Shown here in pieces: positions 1-7,695 of a stretch of DNA of 13,480 nucleotides (position 1 is its first letter; each line of letters opens with the position of its first letter). A program made the translations under genes and the position numbers. The notes under the pieces are model-generated. The model was not told the origin of the DNA. It saw nothing but the letters and a program-made list of their open reading frames with translations, and ran no database searches. The stretch comes from Planctomycetota bacterium (GTDB lineage: Bacteria; Planctomycetota; Planctomycetia; Planctomycetales; Planctomycetaceae), in contig JAEYWB010000103.1 in assembly GCA_023429275.1 (NCBI GenBank), positions 1-13,480 on the forward strand, given 5' to 3'.

Positions 1-1756
1 GGCCGATCCCCGGCCGGACGCCGCTGGCGCTCGGACGCTCGATCCGGACGCCGGTCATGAGTCCCTCGCGAAGGATCTCCCGCTGGATCTCCGCGTCCCG
101 GAACCGGTCCACCCCCGCGACATCTCCGACGATCTGGAATCCCCCGCTCGGCAGGCGGGCGGCAATGACGTACGAGCCGAACATCCCGGCAGTCTCTTTC
201 GTCGTCACTCCCATCGTCGCCCCGACGACCACGAGGTCGAGAGTGATCTCCGGCTTCCGCTTGCGCCACTCGGGATCGCGGGTCGCCAGGTGATACTGCG
301 AAGCGAGATCCTTCGTGATGATCCCCTCGTATCCCTGGGCGCGAAAGTGGTGGAACAGGCGGTTGAGGTCGTCCCGGTTCGTCGCGAGCTGCCCTTCGCT
401 GACCGAGAGCGGAACGCTCGTCGGCATCGCCGATAGCGGAGCGAAGAGCGTGGTGAGGTACTGCCGACGCTCGGAGAGCGGAAGCGACGTCAGATCCCGC
501 CCGCCGAGGTAAATGAGGTCGAACGCCGCGTACTTCATGCTGACAGGGGTCGTGGGCTGCCCCTGCAGGGCGGCGTAGACCTCATAGACCGTCGCCGGGC
601 GGGCACCGTTGAGGTCGAGGACCGTTCCGAACAGCTCCCCGTCGAGAATGCAGTTCGGAGCGGGGACCTGCCGGATCGTCCGGTCGAGCCCCGGCACGAG
701 TTCGAGCCAGTCGCCTCGGTTCCGCGTGTAGGCCCCGCACAGGACCGAACCGCGGGCGTCGGTCGACTTGTGGAGCATCAGCCGGATGCCGTCGTACTTG
801 CGCTCCACCCAGACGGGGAATTTCGTGATGTCGTCGGTCGTCCCGCCAGCGAGGGTCGGCTGGACCGGAACGAGCGGCTGAAGCTGGATCTTCCTGAGGC
901 CCGCCGCCCCCTCGCGCTGCAGCACCTCCGACACGCGGAACACGTCCGTCAGGGCAATCGCATGCGAGACCTGTTCCTCCTTTGCGCCAAACCGCTCCGC
1001 AAGTTTGCGGGCGATCAGCGGGCCGCGGTATTCGAAGCCGAAACCCGCCTTCCTCAGGAGCAGCTTCGCCAGGACGTAGGCTTCCAGCTTCCCGCATCGC
1101 ATGAGCAACGATCGAAGCAGCTCGAACTTGCGGGTCGTGCGCTGCTCGGGAAGAAACCGCAGCGTGCGCAGGACTTCGGCGGCGGTCATCGGCGGCGTGC
1201 CGCGGACCAGCGGGCGGGATTCCGCGAACAGGGCTGCGACATCCCCCACGCGCGTGAGCCGGTCGAGCATCTCGGTCCGCGTCGCCATCCGGACCGACGC
1301 GAGGAGATTCATCAGGCTGTCGCGCCGCAGGCTGCTGCGTCGCCCGAGAAACGGATCGCCGAGAACGCACCCGAGCTTCTCCTCGATCGTGAGCCCGACC
1401 TCGGTGTCGAGGAATCGTCCGAGCAGCTTCTCCTTCCCGGCCAGGTCGGTCGGTTCCGGAACACGGATCCCGAAGAGCTGCGCCGCCCGCTCCGACGACA
1501 GATGCGCCAGTGGCAGGAACAGGCCCCGGCAGAGGCTGTAGAACGGGATCGAGTCGAGCGCATCCGGAGGGACGCTCCCCCCGGGTGATCCATCGGCGAG
1601 CTGCTCGATCGCAAACTGCAGGTGGGGAGGGAGATCGAACGTCTGTGAGAGAAACTCGCTGTCGGGCCGCCGCTGGCCGATCGACCTCGTCAGATCGCCG
1701 AGGGAGGACCGCTCTCCGTACCACTCCCGGACCACGTCGATCTGTACGAATTTCAT
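1..1756 (-). CDS. ATP-dependent DNA ligase, partial (C-terminus beyond left edge)
   Basis: Seals nicks in duplex DNA using ATP through a covalent lysyl-AMP intermediate. The frame is open for 585 codons from the ATG at 1756 to the window edge. The adenylation-domain motifs appear in order: motif I as WVERKYDGIRL, with nucleophile Lys320; LDGELFG (about 371-377, motif III); KYAAFDLIYLGG (about 408-419, IIIa); QGYEGIITK (474-482, IV); and EWRKRKPE (496-503, V). About 290 residues precede the adenylation domain, fitting the DNA-binding N-terminal domain of archaeal/eukaryal-type ligases. The OB-fold has begun at the cut, so motif VI cannot be checked. No polymerase or phosphoesterase domain is fused in the visible part, so it is not a typical LigD. 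It lies 117 nt downstream of pyruvate kinase on the same strand. The start has only a weak G-rich Shine-Dalgarno (GGGGACGGG). The family call is firm; the physiological role (repair rather than replication) is inference. Confidence 0.93.
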   Translation of the reverse strand, partial: MKFVQIDVVREWYGERSSLGDLTRSIGQRRPDSEFLSQTFDLPPHLQFAIEQLADGSPGGSVPPDALDSIPFYSLCRGLFLPLAHLSSERAAQLFGIRVPEPTDLAGKEKLLGRFLDTEVGLTIEEKLGCVLGDPFLGRRSSLRRDSLMNLLASVRMATRTEMLDRLTRVGDVAALFAESRPLVRGTPPMTAAEVLRTLRFLPEQRTTRKFELLRSLLMRCGKLEAYVLAKLLLRKAGFGFEYRGPLIARKLAERFGAKEEQVSHAIALTDVFRVSEVLQREGAAGLRKIQLQPLVPVQPTLAGGTTDDITKFPVWVERKYDGIRLMLHKSTDARGSVLCGAYTRNRGDWLELVPGLDRTIRQVPAPNCILDGELFGTVLDLNGARPATVYEVYAALQGQPTTPVSMKYAAFDLIYLGGRDLTSLPLSERRQYLTTLFAPLSAMPTSVPLSVSEGQLATNRDDLNRLFHHFRAQGYEGIITKDLASQYHLATRDPEWRKRKPEITLDLVVVGATMGVTTKETAGMFGSYVIAARLPSGGFQIVGDVAGVDRFRDAEIQREILREGLMTGVRIERPSASGVRPGIG

Positions 1757-1834
1757 GCCCGTCCCCGGCGAGAGATCAGCATTCCAATCAGAGGAGGACT
1801 GACTCTACTACGCCGCTCGCTTGGCCGCCACGAC

Positions 1835-1851
1835 GGGCAGGGGCCGTGCCC
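1835..1851. other. small inverted repeat in the 117-nt pyk-ligase gap
   Basis: GGGCA and TGCCC form a 5-bp stem with a 7-nt loop, just past the pyruvate kinase stop codon. A second GC-rich palindromic stretch (CCCCGGGGCCGGGG) follows at about 1861-1874, at the end of the coding region. There is no T-tract on the minus strand, so I do not call a terminator. Pyruvate kinase and the ligase may be co-transcribed. Confidence 0.25.
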
Positions 1852-1873
1852 ATCCGCCACCCCGGGGCCGGGG

Positions 1874-3382
1874 CTACTCCACTTCGTGGACGCTGATCTG
1901 GTTGTGGCGGCTGCTTCCTTTGCCCGTCCAGGAGAGGAGCACGATCCGGTCGTTCCGCTTGAGCAAGCCCGCCGCGGACGCTTCCTTCACCACGAAATCC
2001 CGCAGGGTCAGCATGTCGGCCGTAGGCGCGTTCGGAACCGGGATCACTCCGCGGTAGAGCGCCAGACGCCTCAGGATCGTGTTCGACGGACTGACGCCGA
2101 TCGTCGGGATGCGGCTTCGGTTCTGGGACACCGCGAGAGCCGCGCGGCCGCTGGCGGTCGCGACGACGATCAGCTTGGCGTCGAGCTCCTCCGCCAGCCG
2201 GACAGTCGCCTGGGCGGTCGAGGCCGTGACACGCGTGATCCCGGCGATCCGCGTCAGCGATTTGGGAGCCCGCTCGAACTCCCGCGAGAGCGGTTCCGTC
2301 GCGAGCGCGATCCGGTGCATCATCTGCACCGCCTCGACCGGGTAGTCCCCCACTGCCGTCTCGCCGGAGAGCATGCAGGCGTCCGCCCCGTCCAGGATCG
2401 CGTTCGCCACGTCGGTCGCCTCGGCCCGGGTCGGCAGGCGCGAGTGGTGCATGCTGTCGAGCATCTGCGTCGCGATGATGACCGGCTTCTGCAGCGTCCG
2501 GCAGAGGCCGACGATCCGCTTCTGTGTCACCGCCATCTCGGCGATGTCGACCTCCACCCCGAGGTCCCCGCGGGCGACCATGATCGCATCGGCGACCGCG
2601 ATGATCCCCTCGATGTTCGACAGTGCCTCGGGCTTCTCGATCTTGGCGACGATCTGGACTTCGGATGCGGTCTCCTCGACGAGTCTCCGGAGCTCGAGGA
2701 CATCCTCCACCCGGCGGACGAAGCTGAGGCTCAGGAAGTCGATCCCTCCGCCGATCTCCGCCGCTGGTCCCGTGGCCCACTGGGCGGTCGACCGGTCACG
2801 GTCACTCAGCGAGGGAGCGGTGAGCTTTACGCCCGGCAGGTTGATCCCCTGCTTGTCGCGGACCGTCCCCCCCTGCACGACGAGGCACTCGGCGGTGTCG
2901 GGGGTGACCGTCAGCACGCGAAGTGAAACGACGCCGTCCGCGAGCATGATGCGGTCGTCGGGACGGATCTCGTCGAGGAGCGTCGGATAGGTGCAGCAGA
3001 GCTCACGCGGCCCCTGGGCGACTTCGCCCCGGACGAACCGGACCGTCTCGCCGTTGCTGCAGGTCATCTGGCCGCCGGGGAGAGCCCCGAGCCGCATCTT
3101 GGGACCGCCGAGGTCGACCAGTACGGCGACCGGCTGTCCGGCGATGGTTTCGGCTTCGCGGACCAGCCGCAGGTAGTTTTCGTGCCCTGCCCGATCGCCG
3201 TGGGCGGTATTGATCCGAAAGACGTCGACACCCGCCCGGATCAGATCGACCAGTTTCTCCACCGTGCCGGACGCCGGGCCGACTGTCGCGACGATCTTGG
3301 TCTGGCTGGTACGGCTCCAGATGGAGTCCTGGGGCATGTGCGGATTCGGGCCGGATTGAGGAGACATCGTGTCAGCGGGCAT
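1874..3382 (-). CDS. pyk: pyruvate kinase
   Basis: Catalyses phosphoenolpyruvate + ADP to pyruvate + ATP, the last step of glycolysis, in the cytoplasm. With the start at 3382 the protein is 502 aa, normal for the family. Motifs in order: TKIVATVGPAS (28-38); RINTAHGD with catalytic Arg56; DLGGPKMRLG (90-99); VAKIEKPEA with the catalytic Lys; VARGDLGVEV; and the signature ATQMLDSM...RAEATDVANAILDG...MLSGETAVGDYPVEAV. A C-terminal domain follows, ending ISVHEVE. The reading frame stays open upstream to 3607, but that part looks non-coding. An ATG at 3367 (497 aa) is an equally plausible start, with AGG 15 nt upstream. The Lys in GPK (in place of the Glu of GPE) and the Leu after the first Asp match the potassium-independent class. 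No convincing promoter was found upstream. Confidence 0.96.
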   Translation of the reverse strand: MPADTMSPQSGPNPHMPQDSIWSRTSQTKIVATVGPASGTVEKLVDLIRAGVDVFRINTAHGDRAGHENYLRLVREAETIAGQPVAVLVDLGGPKMRLGALPGGQMTCSNGETVRFVRGEVAQGPRELCCTYPTLLDEIRPDDRIMLADGVVSLRVLTVTPDTAECLVVQGGTVRDKQGINLPGVKLTAPSLSDRDRSTAQWATGPAAEIGGGIDFLSLSFVRRVEDVLELRRLVEETASEVQIVAKIEKPEALSNIEGIIAVADAIMVARGDLGVEVDIAEMAVTQKRIVGLCRTLQKPVIIATQMLDSMHHSRLPTRAEATDVANAILDGADACMLSGETAVGDYPVEAVQMMHRIALATEPLSREFERAPKSLTRIAGITRVTASTAQATVRLAEELDAKLIVVATASGRAALAVSQNRSRIPTIGVSPSNTILRRLALYRGVIPVPNAPTADMLTLRDFVVKEASAAGLLKRNDRIVLLSWTGKGSSRHNQISVHEVE

Positions 3383-3498
3383 CCTGAAAAGGTCAATTCG
3401 ATGAGAGCACCATAGTTCCCATGGGCGGAGGACGCACGACGGAAGCCTGTCCAAAGCGCCAGAAACGCTTGCAGGGATTGCAGCGGTTGCTCCACATT

Positions 3499-3536
3499 GG
3501 GAAGCGGGGGGAGCGGGAGAGTCAGAGGGGAGAGGG
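3499..3536 (+). other. G-run tract, possible G-quadruplex
   Basis: Five runs of three or more G occur in 38 nt (3499-3501, 3506-3511, 3515-3517, 3527-3530, 3534-3536), with loops of 4, 3, 9 and 3 nt. The 9-nt loop exceeds the usual limit of 7, so this is a relaxed match. It lies upstream of pyk, on that gene's template strand. Confidence 0.25.
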
Positions 3537-3702
3537 CAAAGACCGGGAAACCGGGGCCGACACCGCGGCGCCCCGTCCGTCTCTCCCGCCAGAGTGCTCA
3601 CTTCCACCCCTTGAGCCGGCCCCGATTTCGATCACGGCACCCAGCATTTTGCCTCACGGGAGGTCGAATTCGCCGTTCTCTGAGGCGGCGGGGGTGTTGA
3701 AG

Positions 3703-3731
3703 TTGCATTTCCCTCCCGCTCCTTTCATAAT
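3703..3731 (+). promoter_or_regulatory. candidate sigma70-type promoter of rpsR
   Basis: CATAAT (3726-3731) matches 5 of 6 bases of the -10 consensus. It is preceded at exactly 17 bp by TTGCAT (3703-3708), which keeps only the TTG of the -35 box. It lies 41 nt upstream of the rpsR start, in an AT-richer patch of an otherwise GC-rich region. Planctomycete promoters are poorly characterised, so this is a position-supported guess. Confidence 0.4.
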
Positions 3732-3772
3732 CCTCCGCTTCCCGTTTTCCAGCGATTGAATGGACTGATTGA

Positions 3773-4051
3773 ATGCCTCCGCAACGCAACAGCGACCCGA
3801 AGAAGATGCGGAAGAAGCGGGCACGCCTGAAGAAGAAGGTCAAGTGCCGTTTCACCGGCGGCGGTGACATCCCCCGCCCGGTCTACGTCGACTACAAGGA
3901 CACGAAGACCCTCAAGACGCTCGTCGACCGCGAAGGGCGGATCATGCCCCGCCGTCGCTCGGGCACCTGCGCGATCTTCCAGCGTGCCGTCCGGACCGCC
4001 ATCATGCGGGCCCGGTTCATCGCCCTGCTGCCGTTCGTCTCGGACGAGTGA
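3773..4051 (+). CDS. rpsR: small ribosomal subunit protein bS18
   Basis: Component of the 30S platform, where it partners bS6. The protein is 92 aa. A basic N-terminus ([15 protein letters not shown]) leads into the family core: [58 protein letters not shown]. This matches the usual pattern of CRFT, DYKD...L, G.I.P.R..G, YQR..A.AIKRAR and LLP. It is slightly longer than the roughly 75-aa E. coli protein because of the N-terminal extension and a 3-4 residue insert after the GGG. The usual neighbours rpsF, ssb and rplI are absent on both sides, so the gene stands alone with its own candidate promoter and terminator. The Shine-Dalgarno is weak. Identification is firm. Confidence 0.96.
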   Translation: MPPQRNSDPKKMRKKRARLKKKVKCRFTGGGDIPRPVYVDYKDTKTLKTLVDREGRIMPRRRSGTCAIFQRAVRTAIMRARFIALLPFVSDE

Positions 4052-4077
4052 GCCTCGCTCCAATCGAAAGCCGTCGA

Positions 4078-4107
4078 GGGCACGTCGCAGGACGTGCCCT
4101 TGTTCAT
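4078..4107 (+). terminator. intrinsic terminator of rpsR
   Basis: GGGCACGTC (4078-4086) and GACGTGCCC (4091-4099) form a perfect 9-bp stem with a GCAG loop, followed by the T-rich TTGTTCATT. It starts 26 nt after the rpsR stop codon and fits a Rho-independent terminator. Confidence 0.85.
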
Positions 4108-4132
4108 TATGAGGCGCCCGAATTCCTGGATT

Positions 4133-4199
4133 CGGAGCTCGGAGCGTTCAGCTGTCAGAAGAGAATCGGCCGCTGAAAGCTGACGGCTTCCCGCTCCCC
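4133..4199. repeat. degenerate 7-nt repeat region upstream of yggS
   Basis: GCT/AGC-type words recur in one 7-nt register over about 63 nt: AGCT at 4136, AGCG at 4143, AGCT at 4150, then CGCT at 4171, AGCT at 4178, GGCT at 4185 and CGCT at 4192. Only the units at 4157 and 4164 break the pattern. Within it, TCAGCTGTCAG (4148-4158) and CTGAAAGCTGA (4173-4183) form an 11-bp stem with one mismatch and a 14-nt loop. It shares the word GCTGAAAGCTG with the repeat downstream of yggS. Confidence 0.6.
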
Positions 4200-4235
4200 T
4201 GTTCAGACAGATTCTCCGGCCACGTCGGCGTCACC

Positions 4236-4931
4236 ATGTCCGATCGACTCCGTTCCAACCGGGAGGCCGTCCTGGCGGAAATCGCCGCCGCCTGCGGTCG
4301 GTCGGGACGGTCGGCCGGCTCGGTTCAGCTTGTCGCGGTGACGAAGTACGCCCGGATGGCGTGGGTGCGTGAGCTACTCGCCCAGGGGCAGACGGTCCTC
4401 GGCGAAAATCGTCCGCAGCAGCTCATCGAGCGGGCCGGGGAGCTCTCCGGGGCGACCTGGCATCTGATCGGGCACCTTCAGCGAAACAAGGTTCGGGCGG
4501 TTCTACCGCACGCCGCGTGCATCCATTCGATCGACTCCCTGAAGCTGCTTGCCCGGGTCGGCGAGATCGCCGGGGAACTGTCGCTCGTTCCGCGGGTGCT
4601 TCTCGAGGTCAACGTCTCCGGGGAAGAGTCGAAGGACGGATTCTCACCCGCCTCGCTCCGCGCGGAGTGGGGGGACATCCGGGCCGTTCCGAACGTCATC
4701 GTGGCGGGCCTGATGACGATGGCCCCCCTGTCAGAGGATCCGGAAGCCGCCCGGCCGACCTTCCGGGGCCTGCGGGAGCTGAGAGACGAACTGCGCCAGG
4801 CGGCGGGCGCCCCGGCGGCCCTTCCTGAGCTCTCGATGGGGATGAGCGGCGACTTCGCCGTAGCGATCGAGGAGGGGGCGACGATGGTGCGAGTCGGGAG
4901 TCGGCTGTTCGAAGGGCTCGGAGATTCGTGA
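4236..4931 (+). CDS. yggS: YggS/PROSC-family PLP homeostasis protein
   Basis: Single-domain PLP-binding protein of the alanine racemase-like barrel fold. The family has no proven enzymatic reaction and is linked to vitamin B6 and amino/keto-acid homeostasis in the cytoplasm. The protein is 231 aa, the normal length. Visible motifs: VAVTKY with PLP-binding Lys37; GENRPQQL (56-63, where many homologues have GENY.QE); [11 protein letters not shown] (75-85); HSIDS (97-101); [13 protein letters not shown] (124-136); GLMTMAP (158-164); [26 protein letters not shown] (200-225), whose SMGMS.D segment contacts the PLP phosphate. There is no clear Shine-Dalgarno before the ATG. It lies between 7-nt repeat regions and converges on the glycosyltransferase gene with a 43-nt gap. 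The family call is firm. Confidence 0.95.
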   Translation: MSDRLRSNREAVLAEIAAACGRSGRSAGSVQLVAVTKYARMAWVRELLAQGQTVLGENRPQQLIERAGELSGATWHLIGHLQRNKVRAVLPHAACIHSIDSLKLLARVGEIAGELSLVPRVLLEVNVSGEESKDGFSPASLRAEWGDIRAVPNVIVAGLMTMAPLSEDPEAARPTFRGLRELRDELRQAAGAPAALPELSMGMSGDFAVAIEEGATMVRVGSRLFEGLGDS

Positions 4932-4934
4932 GGA

Positions 4935-4974
4935 GGCTGTGGGCTGTGGGCCGTGGGCTGAAAGCTGTGAGCTT

Positions 4975-4976
<2 letters not shown>
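4935..4976. repeat. 7-nt tandem repeat filling the yggS/glycosyltransferase gap
   Basis: Six consecutive heptamers: GGCTGTG, GGCTGTG, GGCCGTG, GGCTGAA, AGCTGTG, AGCTTCT. The last one overlaps the minus-strand stop codon of the glycosyltransferase gene (TAG at 4977-4975). The array occupies essentially the whole space between the two convergent genes. Confidence 0.75.
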
Positions 4977-5967
<991 letters not shown>

Positions 5968-6150
5968 GGCGGATTGGCACAGGAAAGGAGAGGGGCGTTG
6001 CGGTAGCAGACGGGAGAGCTTGTCAGAGTGGACGCCTGATGTCGAGCGGCGGGGGACCGGACGACATTCGCCCGCTCAAGACATTCTCTCGCGGCATGGT
6101 GGAGCAGGGCTTTCTCCCCGCCCACAGAGTCGACCCGCTGGAACCCATGA
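5968..6150. other. gene-free leader of the glycosyltransferase
   Basis: Between the glycosyltransferase start and the terminator of the DUF1501 cassette I see no gene and no convincing promoter boxes. Any promoter for the glycosyltransferase should lie here. Confidence 0.5.
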
Positions 6151-6209
6151 AAAACGATCGGCGAGAATTCGTGTCCTGAAACTGAGGAGGAACACGAATT
6201 CTCGCCGAT
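6151..6209 (-). terminator. strong intrinsic terminator of the DUF1549/DUF1553-DUF1501 cassette
   Basis: Perfect 18-bp inverted repeat: ATCGGCGAGAATTCGTGT at 6157-6174 and its exact complement at 6192-6209, with a 17-nt loop. Three more pairs (6175-6177 with 6188-6190) can form around a one-base bulge. On the minus strand the stem is followed by CGTTTTT (6156-6150), the expected T-tract. It lies 54 nt after the stop codon of the DUF1501 gene. No gene on the plus strand reads into it. Confidence 0.85.
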
Positions 6210-6262
6210 GCCAGACAATCACGAGCAGGGATGCCGCCAGGCGGGCGCCCCGGCCTTCCCGG

Positions 6263-7564
6263 TCACACCAACTTCGTCAGCACCTTGCCGTGGTTGCCGA
6301 GCGTGAACGGCCGGCCGTCCGGCGAGTGGATTTCCTTGTCGGGATCCATGCCGAGAGCCGCGGCCAGCGTGGCGTTCATGTCCTCGGGGGAGACGCCATC
6401 CGCATCGACCCGGAACGCCTTGTCGTCGCTCTTACCGTACACCTGCCCCACCTTGACGGGACCGCCGGCGAGGGCCATCGAGTAGACTGCCGGATGGTGG
6501 TCGCGGCCGGTGTTCGAGTTGATCTCCGGCTTGCGGCCGAACTCGGTCCCGATGACGACAATCGTGTCCTTCAGCAGTCCCTGGGCTTCCAGGTCGGTCA
6601 GGAGCGTCGCGGCGACGCGGTCCATCTCACCGGCCATGTTCGGTATCTTGTCCCACAGCTCGTAGTGGTGGTCCCACGAGCCGAACGAGACCTCGACGTA
6701 CCGCACGCCATGCTGCACGAGCCGGCGGGCCAGCAGGCACCCCTTGCCGAACCGGGTGTTGCCGTACGCCGTCCGTTGCTCTTCCTTTTCCTGCATCAGG
6801 TCGAATGCCTTGAGATCCTGCGACCGCAGCAGGCTGATCGCGTCGCGGTAGAGGTCGTCGTATCCGGTGACCTTGGCGTTCTTTTCGGCCTTCTTGCGGA
6901 AGTTCTGGTCGAAGACCCCCGACAGCTCCATCCGCTTGTCGAAGGTGTCGTTCGTCATGTACTTCGGCTGGGCAATATTCTGGAGGCCGAGGTTCGGGTC
7001 GCCGACCGGGACCGGAGCGTACTTCGCCCCCAGATAACCCGGGCCGATTCCGCCGCCGACCTGGACCGCGACCGGCAGTTCCTTGTGGAGTCCGCCGAGT
7101 TCCTTGTGAATCCACGAGCCGAATCCCGGATGCTTGATCGAGGCAATCGGCTTGAAGCTGGTGCTCGTGAGATAGCGGGCCTGGGTGTGGTCGGCGGTCG
7201 TCGTCGTCATCGAGCGGATGACCGCCAGCTTGTTCGCGTGCTTCGCGAGGTTCGGCAGGTATTCGCTGAACTGAACTCCGGCGAGCGATGTCGCGACCGG
7301 CTTCGTCTCACCCTGCACGTCGGTCTTCGGCTTCGGATCGAACGTGTCGAGCTGCGACATCGCCCCCTGCATGTACAGGTAGATGATGTGCTTGGCGGTC
7401 TTGCCGCTCGACGTCTTCTGGACGGGCTTGGCCTTGGCGTCCGCGGCGAGGAGCGACTGCTCGAAAGCCAGCGGCATCAGGCTGACGCCCAGGCAGCTCT
7501 TGGCGAGCGTCCGCATCAGCTCGCGGCGGGAGAGGTCGTCGAGACGGTTCAGCGGTGAAGACAT
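6263..7564 (-). CDS. DUF1501 family exported protein (cassette member)
   Basis: Member of the DUF1501 family, which has the alkaline phosphatase/sulfatase-like fold and is greatly expanded in planctomycetes; substrate unknown. The protein is 433 aa. The N-terminus LSRRELMRTLAKSCLGVSLMPLAF is Tat-signal-like (twin Arg at 13-14, then a hydrophobic stretch), implying folded export. Core motifs: IYLYMQGAMSQLDTFDPKP (61-79, with candidate metal-ligand Asp residues), SWDHHYELWD (296-305), GTEFGRKPEIN (339-349) and GRDHHPAVYSMALAGG (353-368), then VSPEDMNATLAAALGMDP (391-408). It lies 131 nt downstream of the DUF1549/DUF1553 gene on the same strand and is followed by a strong terminator, so the two probably form one transcription unit. 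The Shine-Dalgarno is weak (GGAT). The family is firm; the enzymatic role is inferred from the fold. Confidence 0.93.
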   Translation of the reverse strand: MSSPLNRLDDLSRRELMRTLAKSCLGVSLMPLAFEQSLLAADAKAKPVQKTSSGKTAKHIIYLYMQGAMSQLDTFDPKPKTDVQGETKPVATSLAGVQFSEYLPNLAKHANKLAVIRSMTTTTADHTQARYLTSTSFKPIASIKHPGFGSWIHKELGGLHKELPVAVQVGGGIGPGYLGAKYAPVPVGDPNLGLQNIAQPKYMTNDTFDKRMELSGVFDQNFRKKAEKNAKVTGYDDLYRDAISLLRSQDLKAFDLMQEKEEQRTAYGNTRFGKGCLLARRLVQHGVRYVEVSFGSWDHHYELWDKIPNMAGEMDRVAATLLTDLEAQGLLKDTIVVIGTEFGRKPEINSNTGRDHHPAVYSMALAGGPVKVGQVYGKSDDKAFRVDADGVSPEDMNATLAAALGMDPDKEIHSPDGRPFTLGNHGKVLTKLV

Positions 7565-7586
7565 GGGAAATCCGTGTGGTCGAGGG

Positions 7587-7603
7587 GCGGCCTGAATGGC
7601 CGC
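7587..7603. other. hairpin in the DUF1549/DUF1553-DUF1501 spacer
   Basis: GCGGCC and GGCCGC form a perfect 6-bp stem with loop TGAAT, 23 nt upstream of the DUF1501 start. There is no T-tract on the minus strand. It could affect translation or processing between the two cassette genes, or be incidental in GC-rich DNA. Confidence 0.3.
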
Positions 7604-7695
7604 GGACTTTTGACGGTGTCGACTTTGCGAGGCGAGTCTTCCGAACAGTGAGTTCCGGTCTGCAGAGTCCGTTCACGGCATGGAGTACCGCGATA

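Larger units (their letters stand above)
3383..3772. other. gene-free divergent intergenic region between pyk and rpsR
   Basis: This 390-nt region separates two divergently transcribed genes and should hold both promoters. Only the rpsR side shows a recognisable promoter-like pair. It also contains a 9-nt spaced repeat of TTGCAG (about 3472-3490) and a G-rich stretch (3499-3536). I see no protein-coding gene in it: the frames that stay open here have no start signal and no family resemblance. Confidence 0.6.

Noticed and set aside
582..1724. 380-codon minus-strand open frame and several plus-strand frames across the ligase region
   Set aside because: They are out of frame with the ligase, whose own frame is open from 1756 to the edge with all adenylation motifs in order; the alternatives have biased, motif-free composition.
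3383..3607. N-terminal extension of pyruvate kinase up to 3607
   Set aside because: It would add 75 residues rich in Pro/Ser/Cys without family resemblance. Pyruvate kinases normally begin a few residues before TKIVATVGPAS.
5968..6150. Possible promoter TTGAGC (minus strand, about 6075) for the glycosyltransferase
   Set aside because: No acceptable -10 box at 16-18 bp spacing.
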